The notes: generated from the sequence alone by a model not told the origin. Shown: positions 33,724 to 42,226, counted from the stretch's first letter. The stretch is DNA of 45,984 bases from Bacteroidales bacterium (GCA_012517855.1 JAAYUD010000032.1:1-45984), one strand, 5' to 3'. A program made the numbers and translations.

Positions 33724-34407
33724 TTATTGATTAGTAAAAAAGACGATGTAATTACTCAAACATTTTTTAAGCATGGCATCTACCCCTTTCGAGGTAATAG
33801 TACCACCCGAAATGCCATCCACTTCATATTTTTTATCAACAACTTTACCATATTTCACTACTGAAAGCCCAACTTTACCGTCTTTCATTACTTTCAGTCT
33901 CTTAAATTCACTCTGAAACTGTGGCGAAGCTATTTCAGCTCCCAGTCCGGGCGTTTCGCTTTGGTGCGAGAAGTAGGCTCCATATACCGTATTCCGATCA
34001 TCATTCAGAGCCACATATCCCCATATAGGTCCCCATAGCCCGACACCGTTCAACGGAAAGACATACTTGGTCTGTCCGTTCACGTCACATTGGAAAATGT
34101 GAAAACGCTTTTTAGAGAATTCGGTAGTGTAGTTCGAAGAGAAGCCCCCACTATTCACTACCAACGTTCCGTCAAGCTGCAACAGCATATCCAGCTTTAC
34201 ATATCTATTATAGACCGCTTCAACATCCTTCACGTCGGTGATATTCAACGCCGCCAGAATTTGTCTTTTAGTATCGAGTTCTATATTCCTATTCTGCCGG
34301 GGTCTCAATACGATGTTCGTAAACGCCAGCAGAAATGCAACAACTACAACGATTACCGAGGCATAAATGAGTATATATGAATTACTATTTGTATCCCCCT
34401 TTTTCAT
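33724..34407 (-). CDS. nqrC: Na+-translocating NADH:quinone reductase subunit C
   Basis: The 227-residue subunit has one N-terminal TM helix (SYILIYASVIVVVVAFLLAF) and a periplasmic FMN domain. The flavinylation motif DGISGGTITS lies near the C-terminus; by family precedent FMN is bound through phosphoester to the last Thr (Thr205). FMN transfer needs ApbE, which is not encoded in this window. The stop of nqrB and start of nqrC share one base (ATGA), showing coupling. Confidence 0.96.
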   Translation of the reverse strand: MKKGDTNSNSYILIYASVIVVVVAFLLAFTNIVLRPRQNRNIELDTKRQILAALNITDVKDVEAVYNRYVKLDMLLQLDGTLVVNSGGFSSNYTTEFSKKRFHIFQCDVNGQTKYVFPLNGVGLWGPIWGYVALNDDRNTVYGAYFSHQSETPGLGAEIASPQFQSEFKRLKVMKDGKVGLSVVKYGKVVDKKYEVDGISGGTITSKGVDAMLKKCLSNYIVFFTNQ

Positions 34408-35597
34408 TATTCATCAGAATTAATGGTCGTTTTCGTCACTCGTTTCACCCTGCGGCTTATATTGTGTTGCACCACAAAGTAGTCTATCAGTGGAGCAAAT
34501 ATATTCATAAAGAGTATGGCAAACATCATTCCTTCCGGAAAGCCGGGATTCAACACTCTGATGAAAATAGCCAATGCTCCTATTAAGAAACCATATATAT
34601 ATTTTCCTGTCTCGGTGCGTGCCGAAGTCACCGGATCAGTTGCCATGAAGACAGCTCCAAAACAAAAGCCACCCAGCACCAGATGTTCGTACCACGGCAT
34701 GTGAGCCATTGCCGTATGCGGTCCACAGAAATTGAATATCCATGCCATCAAGGCGCCACCTAGAAACACGGAGAGCATCGTTTTCCAACTGGCAACACCT
34801 GTCCACAACAAGATCAAAGCGCCTATCAATATGGCTATCACACTCGTTTCGCCTATCGATCCCGGAATAAATCCAGTGACCATATCCCACGAGAACGGTG
34901 GACAACCGGCAGGAGTAGCAGACGTAGACGCAATGCCCAAACTAGTGGCGGCAGTCATGCCATCTACAGTCTTGCCCAACCCGAATATGCTTTTGCTTGC
35001 TACCCAAACAGCGTCACCACTCATTTTGGTAGGATAACTGAAGAACATAAAAACACGGGCTACCAATGCAACGTTGAATATATTCATTCCCGTACCGCCA
35101 AACACCTCTTTGGCAAATATCACGGCAAAAGCCGTAGCTATTGCAATAATCCACAACGGACAATCTACGGGAACAATCATAGGGATGAGCATACCCGTTA
35201 CTAAAAAGCCCTCTTGTATTTCTTCTTTTTTCCATTGGGCCACAACAAACTCAATACCCAAACCTACCACATAGGTCACCACAATCTTGGGAAGTACAGC
35301 CAGAAAACCGTAAAGAAATTTATCGAAAAAGTCTCCTTCGATACCTACATGCACATAATACTGATAACCCACATTATACATTCCAAAAAGCATTGCGGGC
35401 ATCAGTGCAATGACCACAAACGACATGATGCGTTTACTATCTATGGCATCGTGAACGTGAGTTCCGGTTGTAGACGTGGTATTGGGAACAAACAAAAAGC
35501 ATTCGATACCCTCATACACCGAATGCAAAGCATGACAATTGCCACCTTCTTCGAAATGAGGTCTTACTTTATCGAATATTTTTTTTATCGCTTTCAT
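34407..35597 (-). CDS. nqrB: Na+-translocating NADH:quinone reductase subunit B
   Basis: The 396-residue polytopic subunit shows the covalent FMN motif DGMTAATSLG at about 212-221, with Thr218 as the expected attachment residue. It also has the long first cytoplasmic part, ten or so TM segments, and NPGFPEGMMFAILFMN near the end. It binds FMN and riboflavin and is central for Na+ transport and quinone reduction. It lies between nqrA (21-nt gap) and nqrC (1-nt overlap). Confidence 0.96.
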   Translation of the reverse strand: MKAIKKIFDKVRPHFEEGGNCHALHSVYEGIECFLFVPNTTSTTGTHVHDAIDSKRIMSFVVIALMPAMLFGMYNVGYQYYVHVGIEGDFFDKFLYGFLAVLPKIVVTYVVGLGIEFVVAQWKKEEIQEGFLVTGMLIPMIVPVDCPLWIIAIATAFAVIFAKEVFGGTGMNIFNVALVARVFMFFSYPTKMSGDAVWVASKSIFGLGKTVDGMTAATSLGIASTSATPAGCPPFSWDMVTGFIPGSIGETSVIAILIGALILLWTGVASWKTMLSVFLGGALMAWIFNFCGPHTAMAHMPWYEHLVLGGFCFGAVFMATDPVTSARTETGKYIYGFLIGALAIFIRVLNPGFPEGMMFAILFMNIFAPLIDYFVVQHNISRRVKRVTKTTINSDE

Positions 35598-35618
35598 TGT
35601 TTAAACGTCCTTTATCTT

Positions 35619-36971
35619 TTAATTCATTTCAGCTCGAAACATATCCAAACCTTCTCTCACTATACGTTGAAGCTCCATTTTTGATGAACAAACAAACTCA
35701 CAAAGGGCAAAATCCTCTGGAGCCACTTCGTATATACCGAGTGCCTGCATTCTGTCTATATCACCGGCAAGAATTGCCTTTATCAGATATTCGGGCAAAA
35801 TGTCCATTGGGAACACCTTCGTATATTCGTCAGACATGATCATGTGACGTTGCCCCCCTTTAATACGGGCATCAAGCGTATACTGTTTTTTCTTACCCAA
35901 TAGCCAGCTGAAATACGAACGGTTCATACTGAAATCATTCAAACGCGGTGCTATCCACCCAAATTTCTCATGCACTTCATCGCCCTCAGGAATCACCGTC
36001 AGCTGATTGTCATAAGCTCCAAGATAACCATCAGCACTTATTTTCCGTCCGGTCAATACATTGCCGCTAATATAGCGTAAATCTTTTCCAGCACTCACTC
36101 TCCCATCAAAGACATTGGTCAATTGCGCCCCGAGTTGCAGACGTACGTATGCAGGATGCTCGACTTCCGATCCGGTAACGGCTACCGCACGAACAAAGTT
36201 CGTATGTCCTTCTAAAAACAGCCGTCCCAAATAAATCACCGATTGGGCCGAGAGAGTCCAGACTACTTCATTCTTGTTTACCGGAGCTATATGGTTTATC
36301 TGAACACCTACATTGCCGGCCGGATGAGGTCCTTCAAACACGGAGACCGTTACATTTTTGGCTTCGGTCAATGTAACAGCCGACTGATTAGAACGAATAT
36401 TTAGATATGTTTTTGCAATTCTAGACAATGCTGTAAGCCCTGTTTGAAAAGCTTCTTCTTCCCCTTTCAAAACAAACTCAAAGTCGGGAGCCAACGGATT
36501 GGTATCGAAAGCCGAAACAAAAATAGCTCTAGGCTCTACCGCCGGACACGATACAATATCATAAGGCCTTTGTCGCACGAAAGCCATAAGTCCCGATTCT
36601 GCCATCAAGACTTTTATTTCTACCGAAGACAATGCCTCTACGTCTTTTCGACCAAAATCGACATATTCTTGCGTTTCTGAGGCGGTAACCGATACAGAAA
36701 GTATTTTCCGACGTGCACCACGTTCTATTTGGTTCACAGTGCCGCTCACCGGCGAAACGAATTTCACTTCAGGATGGTTCTTATCTACAAACAACGCACT
36801 ACCTGCCTTTACATAATCCTGTTCTTTGACAACCATCTTCGGAGTTATACCGACATAATCATCCGCAACAAGCGCATAACGCTCAGAACCTTCAACGTCA
36901 AAGAATTCTTCGGCTGCAACACCTTTCAATTTTATGTCAAGGCCTTTTGTTAATCGAATAACATTTGCCAT
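35619..36971 (-). CDS. nqrA: Na+-translocating NADH:quinone reductase subunit A
   Basis: The 450-residue soluble subunit starts ANVIRLTKGLDIKLKG and has KFVSPVSGTVNQIERGARRKILSVSV, a biotinyl-lipoyl-like barrel, and EGPHPAGNVGVQINHIAPVNKNEVVW, all standard NqrA features. It docks on NqrB and F at the cytoplasmic face. It is the first gene of the six-gene nqr operon and shares the upstream region with a divergent NADH dehydrogenase gene. Confidence 0.96.
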   Translation of the reverse strand: MANVIRLTKGLDIKLKGVAAEEFFDVEGSERYALVADDYVGITPKMVVKEQDYVKAGSALFVDKNHPEVKFVSPVSGTVNQIERGARRKILSVSVTASETQEYVDFGRKDVEALSSVEIKVLMAESGLMAFVRQRPYDIVSCPAVEPRAIFVSAFDTNPLAPDFEFVLKGEEEAFQTGLTALSRIAKTYLNIRSNQSAVTLTEAKNVTVSVFEGPHPAGNVGVQINHIAPVNKNEVVWTLSAQSVIYLGRLFLEGHTNFVRAVAVTGSEVEHPAYVRLQLGAQLTNVFDGRVSAGKDLRYISGNVLTGRKISADGYLGAYDNQLTVIPEGDEVHEKFGWIAPRLNDFSMNRSYFSWLLGKKKQYTLDARIKGGQRHMIMSDEYTKVFPMDILPEYLIKAILAGDIDRMQALGIYEVAPEDFALCEFVCSSKMELQRIVREGLDMFRAEMN

Positions 36972-36993
36972 AGTGATAGTATAAACATTAGTG

Positions 36994-37001
36994 CAAAAAT
37001 A
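36994..37001 (-). promoter_or_regulatory. nqr operon promoter element (TATTTTTG)
   Basis: TATTTTTG on the minus strand matches TAnnTTTG and lies 22 nt before the nqrA start. This would drive nqrABCDEF and probably dbpA. Confidence 0.6.
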
Positions 37002-37097
37002 GTAAATAAATTCTTAGATTGGGAATTTAAACAAAGAAATATGCCCTTCAGACATTTATTTTCCATTTAAATTGTTTATTACTTTTAAAAAAAAATG

Positions 37098-37105
37098 TAT
37101 TTTTG
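37098..37105 (+). promoter_or_regulatory. NADH dehydrogenase promoter element (TATTTTTG)
   Basis: TATTTTTG matches the -7 consensus on the plus strand, 31 nt before the ATG. TTG at 37072-37074 is a possible, slightly distant -33. The divergent arrangement with the nqr promoter leaves about 100 bp between both boxes. Confidence 0.6.
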
Positions 37106-37136
37106 TAACTCCAAACAGACTAAAAGGTAAAAAGAT

Positions 37137-38510
37137 ATGAGTTTAAACATTGAAAAAAACGACAAGAAGCGGGTAATTATTGTAGGTGGCGGATTCGGAG
37201 GCCTTCAATTGGCAAAAAGACTCAAGAAATCCGGTTTGCAAGTGGTATTGATGGACAAAAACAACTATCATCAATTTCCCCCGTTAATATACCAAGTTGC
37301 TTCGGCGGGTATGGAACCGAGTTCTATCTCGTTCCCTTTCCGCAAAATATTTCAACGTACCCGAAACTTCTATTTCCGTATGGCAGAAGTAAGAGCGGTA
37401 TTTCCTGAGAAGAAGATCATCCAAACTTCGATCGGAAAGGCAGAGTACGATTATTTGGTTTTCGCTGCCGGTACCACAACAAACTTCTTCGGCAATAAAC
37501 ATATCGAAGAGAATGCTATCCCTATGAAAAATGTATCCGAAGCAATGGGGCTACAGAATGCCATTCTATCCAATTTGGAGCGTTCTATCACATGTGCTAC
37601 CAACTTAGAACGCCAAGAATTGCTCAACGTAGTCATCGTTGGTGGTGGTGCTACAGGCGTCGAAGTATCGGGTGTACTTTCCGAAATGAAAAAATTTATT
37701 TTACCTCACGACTATCCCGATTTGGATAAAAGCATGATGAATATTTATCTCATAGAAGCCAGCAACCGATTACTTTCGGGTATGTCACCCGAATCGTCGG
37801 CAAAAGCCGAAGAGTTCCTTCGTCACATGGGCGTAAACATTCTATTAAACAAGAAGGTCGTAGACTATAAAGACAATAAAGTGGTACTTGAAGACGGTAG
37901 CGAAATTGCGACTCGTACCTTTATATGGGTCAGTGGTGTTGCCGGTGTTACCATCAACAATATAGATCGCTCGTTTTTCGGACGAGGCAACCGTATCAAA
38001 GTAGACGAATTCAATCGTGTACCGGGTATGGAAGACGTCTTCGCCATTGGCGATCAATGTATCCAGACCACCGACAAAGACTATCCCAAAGGACATCCTC
38101 AGCTGGCACAAGTTGCTATTCAACAAGGCAAATTGTTAGCCAAAAATCTATACCGGCTCGAGAAAGGTAAGAAAATGCAGCCGTTCCATTACCGCAACCT
38201 CGGATCGATGGCTACAGTAGGCCGAAACAAAGCCGTAGCCGAATTCAGTAGAGTAAAGATACAAGGATGGTTTGCTTGGTTCTTATGGCTGGTTGTACAC
38301 TTGCGTTCCATCTTAGGCGTGCGCAATAAAGTGATTGTTTTCCTCAATTGGATATGGAATTATTTCAACTACAATCAGTCGCTCCGCATGATCTTCTCAC
38401 CCAAGAAGGCCAAAGTCGTAGCCGAACGCGAAGCACTCGAAGCTGTTACCCATTGGGGCAAAGATTTGATAGAAGAAGAACAAGACAAAGAGCACCCAAA
38501 CGCAGAATAG
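37137..38510 (+). CDS. ndh: Type II NADH dehydrogenase (NDH-2)
   Basis: The 457-residue flavoprotein has the FAD-binding Rossmann motif VIIVGGGFGGLQLAKRL at about 13-29, YHQFPPLIYQVASAGMEPSSIS, the NADH-binding repeat VVIVGGGATGVEVSGVL near 165-180, and FAIGDQCIQT. The C-terminal third (WFAWFLWLVVHLRSILGVRNKVIVFLNWIWNY) supplies the amphipathic membrane anchor. It oxidises NADH and reduces quinone without pumping ions. Divergent from nqr, it is the non-coupled alternative to the Na+ pump, so the two may balance redox state and energy. Confidence 0.93.
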   Translation: MSLNIEKNDKKRVIIVGGGFGGLQLAKRLKKSGLQVVLMDKNNYHQFPPLIYQVASAGMEPSSISFPFRKIFQRTRNFYFRMAEVRAVFPEKKIIQTSIGKAEYDYLVFAAGTTTNFFGNKHIEENAIPMKNVSEAMGLQNAILSNLERSITCATNLERQELLNVVIVGGGATGVEVSGVLSEMKKFILPHDYPDLDKSMMNIYLIEASNRLLSGMSPESSAKAEEFLRHMGVNILLNKKVVDYKDNKVVLEDGSEIATRTFIWVSGVAGVTINNIDRSFFGRGNRIKVDEFNRVPGMEDVFAIGDQCIQTTDKDYPKGHPQLAQVAIQQGKLLAKNLYRLEKGKKMQPFHYRNLGSMATVGRNKAVAEFSRVKIQGWFAWFLWLVVHLRSILGVRNKVIVFLNWIWNYFNYNQSLRMIFSPKKAKVVAEREALEAVTHWGKDLIEEEQDKEHPNAE

Positions 38511-38535
38511 CGCGCCATTTCCACTCTTTTGATAT

Positions 38536-39078
38536 ATGAATCAAGGCACCCTTTATTCTTCACCAGAGAGCTGTTACGAATTCCGTCGGGCTACAACGAC
38601 CGACACACAACGTATCATGCAGATTATTGCCCAAGCCAAAGCCCAGATGAAACGTCTGGGCAGTCATCAATGGCAAGAGGGATATCCTGCTGTGCACGAC
38701 ATCACATCCGACATTGATCGGAAAACGGCGTATGTACTATGCCTTGATCAGTCGGTTATTGCTTATGCCAGTATATCTTTTGATGGCGAACCGGCCTACA
38801 ATGATTTAAACGGCCACTGGTTGAGTGATCAACAGTATGTAGTCGTTCACCGCTTGGCCGTTGCCGACGAAGTAAAAAACCGTGGAGTGGCAACCTACTT
38901 CTTTCGACGCATCGAGCAATACGCTCTAACATGCAATGTACATAGCTTCCGCGTCGATACTAATTTTGATAACCACTACCTGCTGCGTCTCCTCCGGAAA
39001 ACAAGATTTGCAGAATGTGGAGAAGTCTTTTACGACAGAGCACGTGGTAGCCGAAAAGCATTCGAGAAATTGTTATAA
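38536..39078 (+). CDS. GNAT-family N-acetyltransferase
   Basis: The 180-residue protein has the GNAT layout: an N-terminal helix pair after YEFRRATTTDTQRIMQIIAQAKAQMKRLGSHQWQEGYP, a strand FISFDG-like (YASISFDGEPAYNDLNGHW), VVHRLAVADEVKNRGVATYFFRRIEQYA with the acetyl-CoA loop (VKNRGVA, close to the Q/R-x-x-G-x-G/A consensus), and a final strand/helix. It transfers an acetyl group to an unknown amine or peptide. It is 25 nt behind ndh and may be cotranscribed. Substrate cannot be read from sequence. Confidence 0.85.
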   Translation: MNQGTLYSSPESCYEFRRATTTDTQRIMQIIAQAKAQMKRLGSHQWQEGYPAVHDITSDIDRKTAYVLCLDQSVIAYASISFDGEPAYNDLNGHWLSDQQYVVVHRLAVADEVKNRGVATYFFRRIEQYALTCNVHSFRVDTNFDNHYLLRLLRKTRFAECGEVFYDRARGSRKAFEKLL

Positions 39079-39217
39079 ACCTCTCTCTCACTTCGATGCA
39101 GGCTTTTGCAACTCTTCACCGTCATTCAAAATCAGACTCTTAACAGATACCGATAATTGTATTAGGTTAAGTAATATTAAAAGAGAGGAAACCTGTATCA
39201 GAAATAGAAAATAATAG

Positions 39218-39225
39218 TAATTTTG
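39218..39225 (+). promoter_or_regulatory. Bacteroidetes -7 promoter element (TAATTTTG)
   Basis: TAATTTTG matches TAnnTTTG and lies 7 nt before ATG 39232. It overlaps an in-frame TTG at 39223, which is therefore rejected as start, and predicts an almost leaderless mRNA. Confidence 0.6.
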
Positions 39226-39231
39226 CGCTTA

Positions 39232-39582
39232 ATGCATATATCTCAATCGACAAATAATAAGTATCTGGCTATTATCATGATAGCGCTATTGTCGCTCTCT
39301 TGCCCTATAAAGAGAGAAATAAAGCAATGGCTCCAGATTGAGACCCCTCAACAAACGATGGAATCAAGTTGCCCGAGAACTTGCTACACCAATTCAAATG
39401 ATAATATCTCAAGTCGCTTTGTCAAGAAGCAGGGAGAGGAAAAAGCATTATTCCCCTTTAGAATTTGTACAAAGTGTATTGACAAGTTTGCGTTGCTAAA
39501 TAATGTCGATTTACACCATTTTTCTATTTCCCCAAAACAGAAGATACCATTTTTTCTGTTCTTCCGAAAACTCCTGATTTAG
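39232..39582 (+). CDS. Small exported Cys-containing hypothetical protein
   Basis: Starting at ATG 39232 the 116-residue product has a hydrophobic signal-like segment (YLAIIMIALLSLSC) with a weak lipobox (SLSC). KREIKQWLQIETP follows, then a polar stretch with paired cysteines (SSCPRTC; RICTKC). The start of the mature part, CPIKREIKQ, resembles small Bacteroides proteins I recall with a C-x-[IV]-KRE-[IL]-KQ opening. Function is unknown. It has its own promoter; the 280 bp behind it to the next gene hold a long palindrome. Confidence 0.5.
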   Translation: MHISQSTNNKYLAIIMIALLSLSCPIKREIKQWLQIETPQQTMESSCPRTCYTNSNDNISSRFVKKQGEEKALFPFRICTKCIDKFALLNNVDLHHFSISPKQKIPFFLFFRKLLI

Positions 39583-39601
39583 ATAAATACTTTTCATTTA
39601 A

Positions 39602-39748
39602 GAAACTGTTTTGAACTTTTATCGAAAGTCTTTTGAGGTTATTTTTGAGCGAATTTATTGGATCTATTTTGAAGGTTTAGTGGGCTAAATAGAGAAACAA
39701 GTCCGAGAAATGCGCCCAAAAGAGGCTAAAAGAATTCGAAACAGTTTC
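39602..39748. repeat. Long imperfect inverted repeat element
   Basis: GAAACTGTTTTGAA (39602-39615) and TTCGAAACAGTTTC (39735-39748) are inverse copies with 13 of 14 matches. Further pairing continues inward (CTTTTA... and ...TAAAAG; TCTTTTG and CAAAAGA). Near the middle TTTAG-TGGG-CTAAA is a small hairpin of its own. The whole 147-bp block therefore reads as one interrupted palindrome, fitting a MITE-like element or a structured RNA. The gap 39583-39882 has no coding gene. Confidence 0.5.
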
Positions 39749-39882
39749 ATCTTATTATTTTTCTAAAAATTCACAACAATTTCTTAAATAAGCAATCGGC
39801 AAGACGCCAATTCCTCTCGCCCAGCGAATAGAGTTATATATTCGTGCCAATAATAACGTTTCACACAAACAAATACATAAAA

Positions 39883-40326
39883 ATGAAAAAGTATATAATG
39901 ATATTATTGTTGTTCTCATTTATTATGGGAACAACAAATGTGAGTGCACAAAAAGTAAAAGAGATCAACCAAGTAGAACAATCAATTAAAAGCAGTGGGA
40001 AGTACGCATTGCTAGTGATGAATCCGAAGCATTTAAAGGTCGCTATCATGACCGGTGAAAGATTTAAAAATAAAAGCAAAAAGATAGATTTTCAAATAGT
40101 GACATGTGGAGAAGTAGTAAAAGAAATCTCTGCCAACGAAGAACTGAAAAAGACAGTTGTAGAGGCTGTACAAAAGTATGGATTGAAAATAGTCGTTTGT
40201 GGTTTGACTGTTAGACAACTAAATATAGACAAAACACTTCTTCCTACCGAAACACCAATTGTAAACAATGGCATCGTTTATATGTTTGGACTGGAAGAGT
40301 TAGGCTACAAATCGATAAGCATATAA
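39883..40326 (+). CDS. Secreted DsrE-like protein
   Basis: ATG 39883 (MKKYIMILLLFSFIMGTTNVSAQ) gives a clean signal peptide, so the product is periplasmic. The mature 124 residues (GKYALLVMNPKHLKVAIMTGERFKNKSKKIDFQIVTCGEVVKEI... KYGLKIVVCGLTVRQLNI...) show a DsrE/DsrF-like alpha/beta pattern with one Cys in ITCGE-like (IVTCGEV) and another in VVCGLT. This family binds or carries reactive sulfur. It is 11 nt before the DoxD-DoxA gene, so both likely act together. Confidence 0.7.
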   Translation: MKKYIMILLLFSFIMGTTNVSAQKVKEINQVEQSIKSSGKYALLVMNPKHLKVAIMTGERFKNKSKKIDFQIVTCGEVVKEISANEELKKTVVEAVQKYGLKIVVCGLTVRQLNIDKTLLPTETPIVNNGIVYMFGLEELGYKSISI

Positions 40327-40337
40327 TACATACTGAA

Positions 40338-41354
40338 ATGAATAGTAAAAATTATCAGTACCCGCTGCAGATTGGTGTCAGCGGACTTCTTAGTTTATCA
40401 ATGCGCTGGGTGATCGGTTGGACCTACTTTTCTGCATTTTGGCGCAGAGTTGTATTGGAGAATAAGTTGGACCCCCACATAGCAGGCTATGTGGGAGAAA
40501 AGTTCAATCACTTTCTTCCCAATGCACTAGGTATAAAACCTATTATTGAATATATGGTGATGCATCCGCATGATTTGCAACTTGCCATGATTCTGTTTAC
40601 AATAGTAGAGGCTATTGTGGGCTTATTCATGATCCTCGGACTGTTCAGCCGATTAATGAGTGTCGGTGTGTTTGGGCTTGCATTCGGTATTCTTTTAGGT
40701 TCCGGATGGTTGGGCACTACATGCCTTGATGAGTGGCAGATTGGAATTTTAGGATTGGCAGGTGGTTTCACTCTATTCTTAACAGGTAGTGATGTGTATT
40801 CGCTCGATCATTATTTTATGCTGCGAAAGTGCAAATTCACTTCTACCCGTTGGTTCAGATGGATTGGTTCCGGTCCATTGCCGTTGAAAAATATGAAAAC
40901 ATTCATATTGTCTTTTTCATTATTCATTTTCGGCATAGCCCTATTTACTAATCAATCCTTCCATGGTGGAGTATGGGGAAATTTGCACAATAAATCAGTA
41001 AAGCCGAAGATCGAAATATCTAATGTACGCCTCAATAGTTCCGACCTTACATTCGAAGTGTATCGAACGGAAGGTGTCGATGTATATGGCTCATTCTTGA
41101 TAGGCATACAAATAATCGGCCCGAATGGTCAAGTTATCAAATCATTGAATACTGATGCCCTTTCAACGTTTCCTCTTGGAAGGATAAAAAATCAGTATGT
41201 TACAAAAGTAAAACCAGGCAAACATAGTTTGATAATACCTTTGGGTGCAAAAGCCGACCTAGCCATTGATGTGAGAGGTTTGCATATTAGTAATCGTGAT
41301 ACGTTGAAATTGATAGATGTCAGTGGAATAGAATGGACAGCCAAGATACAATGA
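40338..41354 (+). CDS. DoxD-DoxA fusion (thiosulfate:quinone oxidoreductase-like)
   Basis: The 338-residue protein has an N-terminal four-helix DoxD/DoxX membrane domain (about 1-170: LSLSMRWVIGWTYFSAFWRRVV; FTIVEAIVGLFMILGLFSRLMSVG). Another TM segment near 190-210 (FILSFSLFIFGIALF) precedes a C-terminal beta-rich domain (about 225-338) with PKIEISNVRLNSSDLTFEVYR, resembling DoxA. In Acidianus the two are separate subunits of TQO; here they are one chain. With the DsrE-like neighbour it suggests periplasmic sulfur or thiosulfate oxidation feeding quinone. The specific substrate is not proven. Confidence 0.78.
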   Translation: MNSKNYQYPLQIGVSGLLSLSMRWVIGWTYFSAFWRRVVLENKLDPHIAGYVGEKFNHFLPNALGIKPIIEYMVMHPHDLQLAMILFTIVEAIVGLFMILGLFSRLMSVGVFGLAFGILLGSGWLGTTCLDEWQIGILGLAGGFTLFLTGSDVYSLDHYFMLRKCKFTSTRWFRWIGSGPLPLKNMKTFILSFSLFIFGIALFTNQSFHGGVWGNLHNKSVKPKIEISNVRLNSSDLTFEVYRTEGVDVYGSFLIGIQIIGPNGQVIKSLNTDALSTFPLGRIKNQYVTKVKPGKHSLIIPLGAKADLAIDVRGLHISNRDTLKLIDVSGIEWTAKIQ

Positions 41355-41403
41355 ATTAGATATTACAAATTTGCAGCTTTAAAGGTGTTTGGTAACAAAA
41401 AGG

Positions 41404-41449
41404 TTTCACCCTTTCCGCTCTTAACCAATAGGGAGTCGTGAGGGTGAAA
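41404..41449. repeat. Inverted repeat behind the DoxDA gene
   Basis: TTTCACCCT (41404-41412) and AGGGTGAAA (41441-41449) are perfect 9-bp inverse copies separated by 28 nt. They lie between convergent genes. The region 41355-41558 has a 64-codon minus-strand ORF over this repeat, which is not convincing. Confidence 0.45.
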
Positions 41450-41558
41450 TCTATTCCATAAGATCCATGATATTTTCCATCTATATGTTTACAAAGGGTA
41501 CGACAAATAGAATAGCGAACAGGATCTGAATATTTCTCTTCATACACCAATCACTTTT

Positions 41559-41735
41559 TTATTTTTTGTATTTTCCGATAGGATAATGCTCTTTTTCGTA
41601 TGCAATAACAATATCAGACATCATGGATAATTCAATAGCATTCTTATCCGTAGCAAGTTTATCAGTTACTATGGGCAAGAGTTCCTCCACCCTCTTCAAC
41701 GCATCCTCATATTGTTTCTTCGAAATTTTATTCAT
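41559..41735 (-). pseudogene. Truncated HigA-like antitoxin remnant
   Basis: From ATG 41735 the 58 residues (MNKISKKQYEDALKRVEELLPIVTDKLATDKNAIELS...) follow the N-terminal region of Bacteroides HigA antitoxins, where ELLPxV, then D/NxxELxxxSDxVxxYExxHYPIG precedes the helix-turn-helix. Here the frame stops at HYPIGKYKK, just where the DNA-binding domain should begin. No toxin gene is next to it. It may be a decayed module or a small stand-alone protein. Recognised by memory of the pattern. Confidence 0.5.
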
Positions 41736-41757
41736 CGCAATAGTTGGAATCCGGAGA

Positions 41758-42165
41758 TTATACCATTTCCAATTTGAAATATCTTTTTCTGATAATCCAT
41801 ATTCTAAGCAGCCAAATGGCGAAAAAGCCATTACTTACAATCTCGTAAATGCCACCCCATGGCGCCGGGATAGTAATGAATCTCTTTATGAGCCATAGAA
41901 CAAGATCCAGATTGAATAGCCAGTTCCAAAACTTCTCCCGATCGGAAAAAACAACTTTCTTGGATTCTTCATCTCCAATCCGAACGGCAACTGTGCTCTC
42001 TATAAACTTATAAGCACTTCGTACGGTGATTTCATAATTACCTGCCGGCAATTGTATATTTACCGGTTTCCCTTTCATCAGTCCCAGCAGTTGCCCGTCT
42101 ATAAGCAGGTAATGTGGAAGATTAATTATTTGTTTCCGCTTAGAAGATATTGTTAAAAGTGCCAT
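41758..42165 (-). CDS. Small membrane protein with PEGA-like beta domain
   Basis: The 135-residue protein has an N-terminal beta part (HYLLIDGQLLGLMKGKPVNIQLPAGNYEITVRSAYKFIESTVAVRIGDEESKKVVFSD), in which LPAGxYxIxV-R is a PEGA-like feature. Then come two hydrophobic segments (FNLDLVLWLIKRFITIPA and GFFAIWLLRIWIIRKRY). It is probably an inner-membrane protein with an exposed domain. Function unknown. It lies 22 nt before the HigA-like remnant and could be cotranscribed. Confidence 0.55.
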   Translation of the reverse strand: MALLTISSKRKQIINLPHYLLIDGQLLGLMKGKPVNIQLPAGNYEITVRSAYKFIESTVAVRIGDEESKKVVFSDREKFWNWLFNLDLVLWLIKRFITIPAPWGGIYEIVSNGFFAIWLLRIWIIRKRYFKLEMV

Positions 42166-42226
42166 TGTTGTTTCTATTTAAATGATCAATAAATGCTATC
42201 ATATCCTTTTTGAAAGTTCACTTTCC

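Noticed and set aside
35214-35684. 156-codon plus-strand ORF opposite nqrB
   Set aside because: Complement of a conserved membrane-protein gene; composition is that of an antisense shadow.
41356-41550. 64-codon minus-strand ORF
   Set aside because: It spans the 9-bp inverted repeat, has no recognisable features and no promoter; probably chance.
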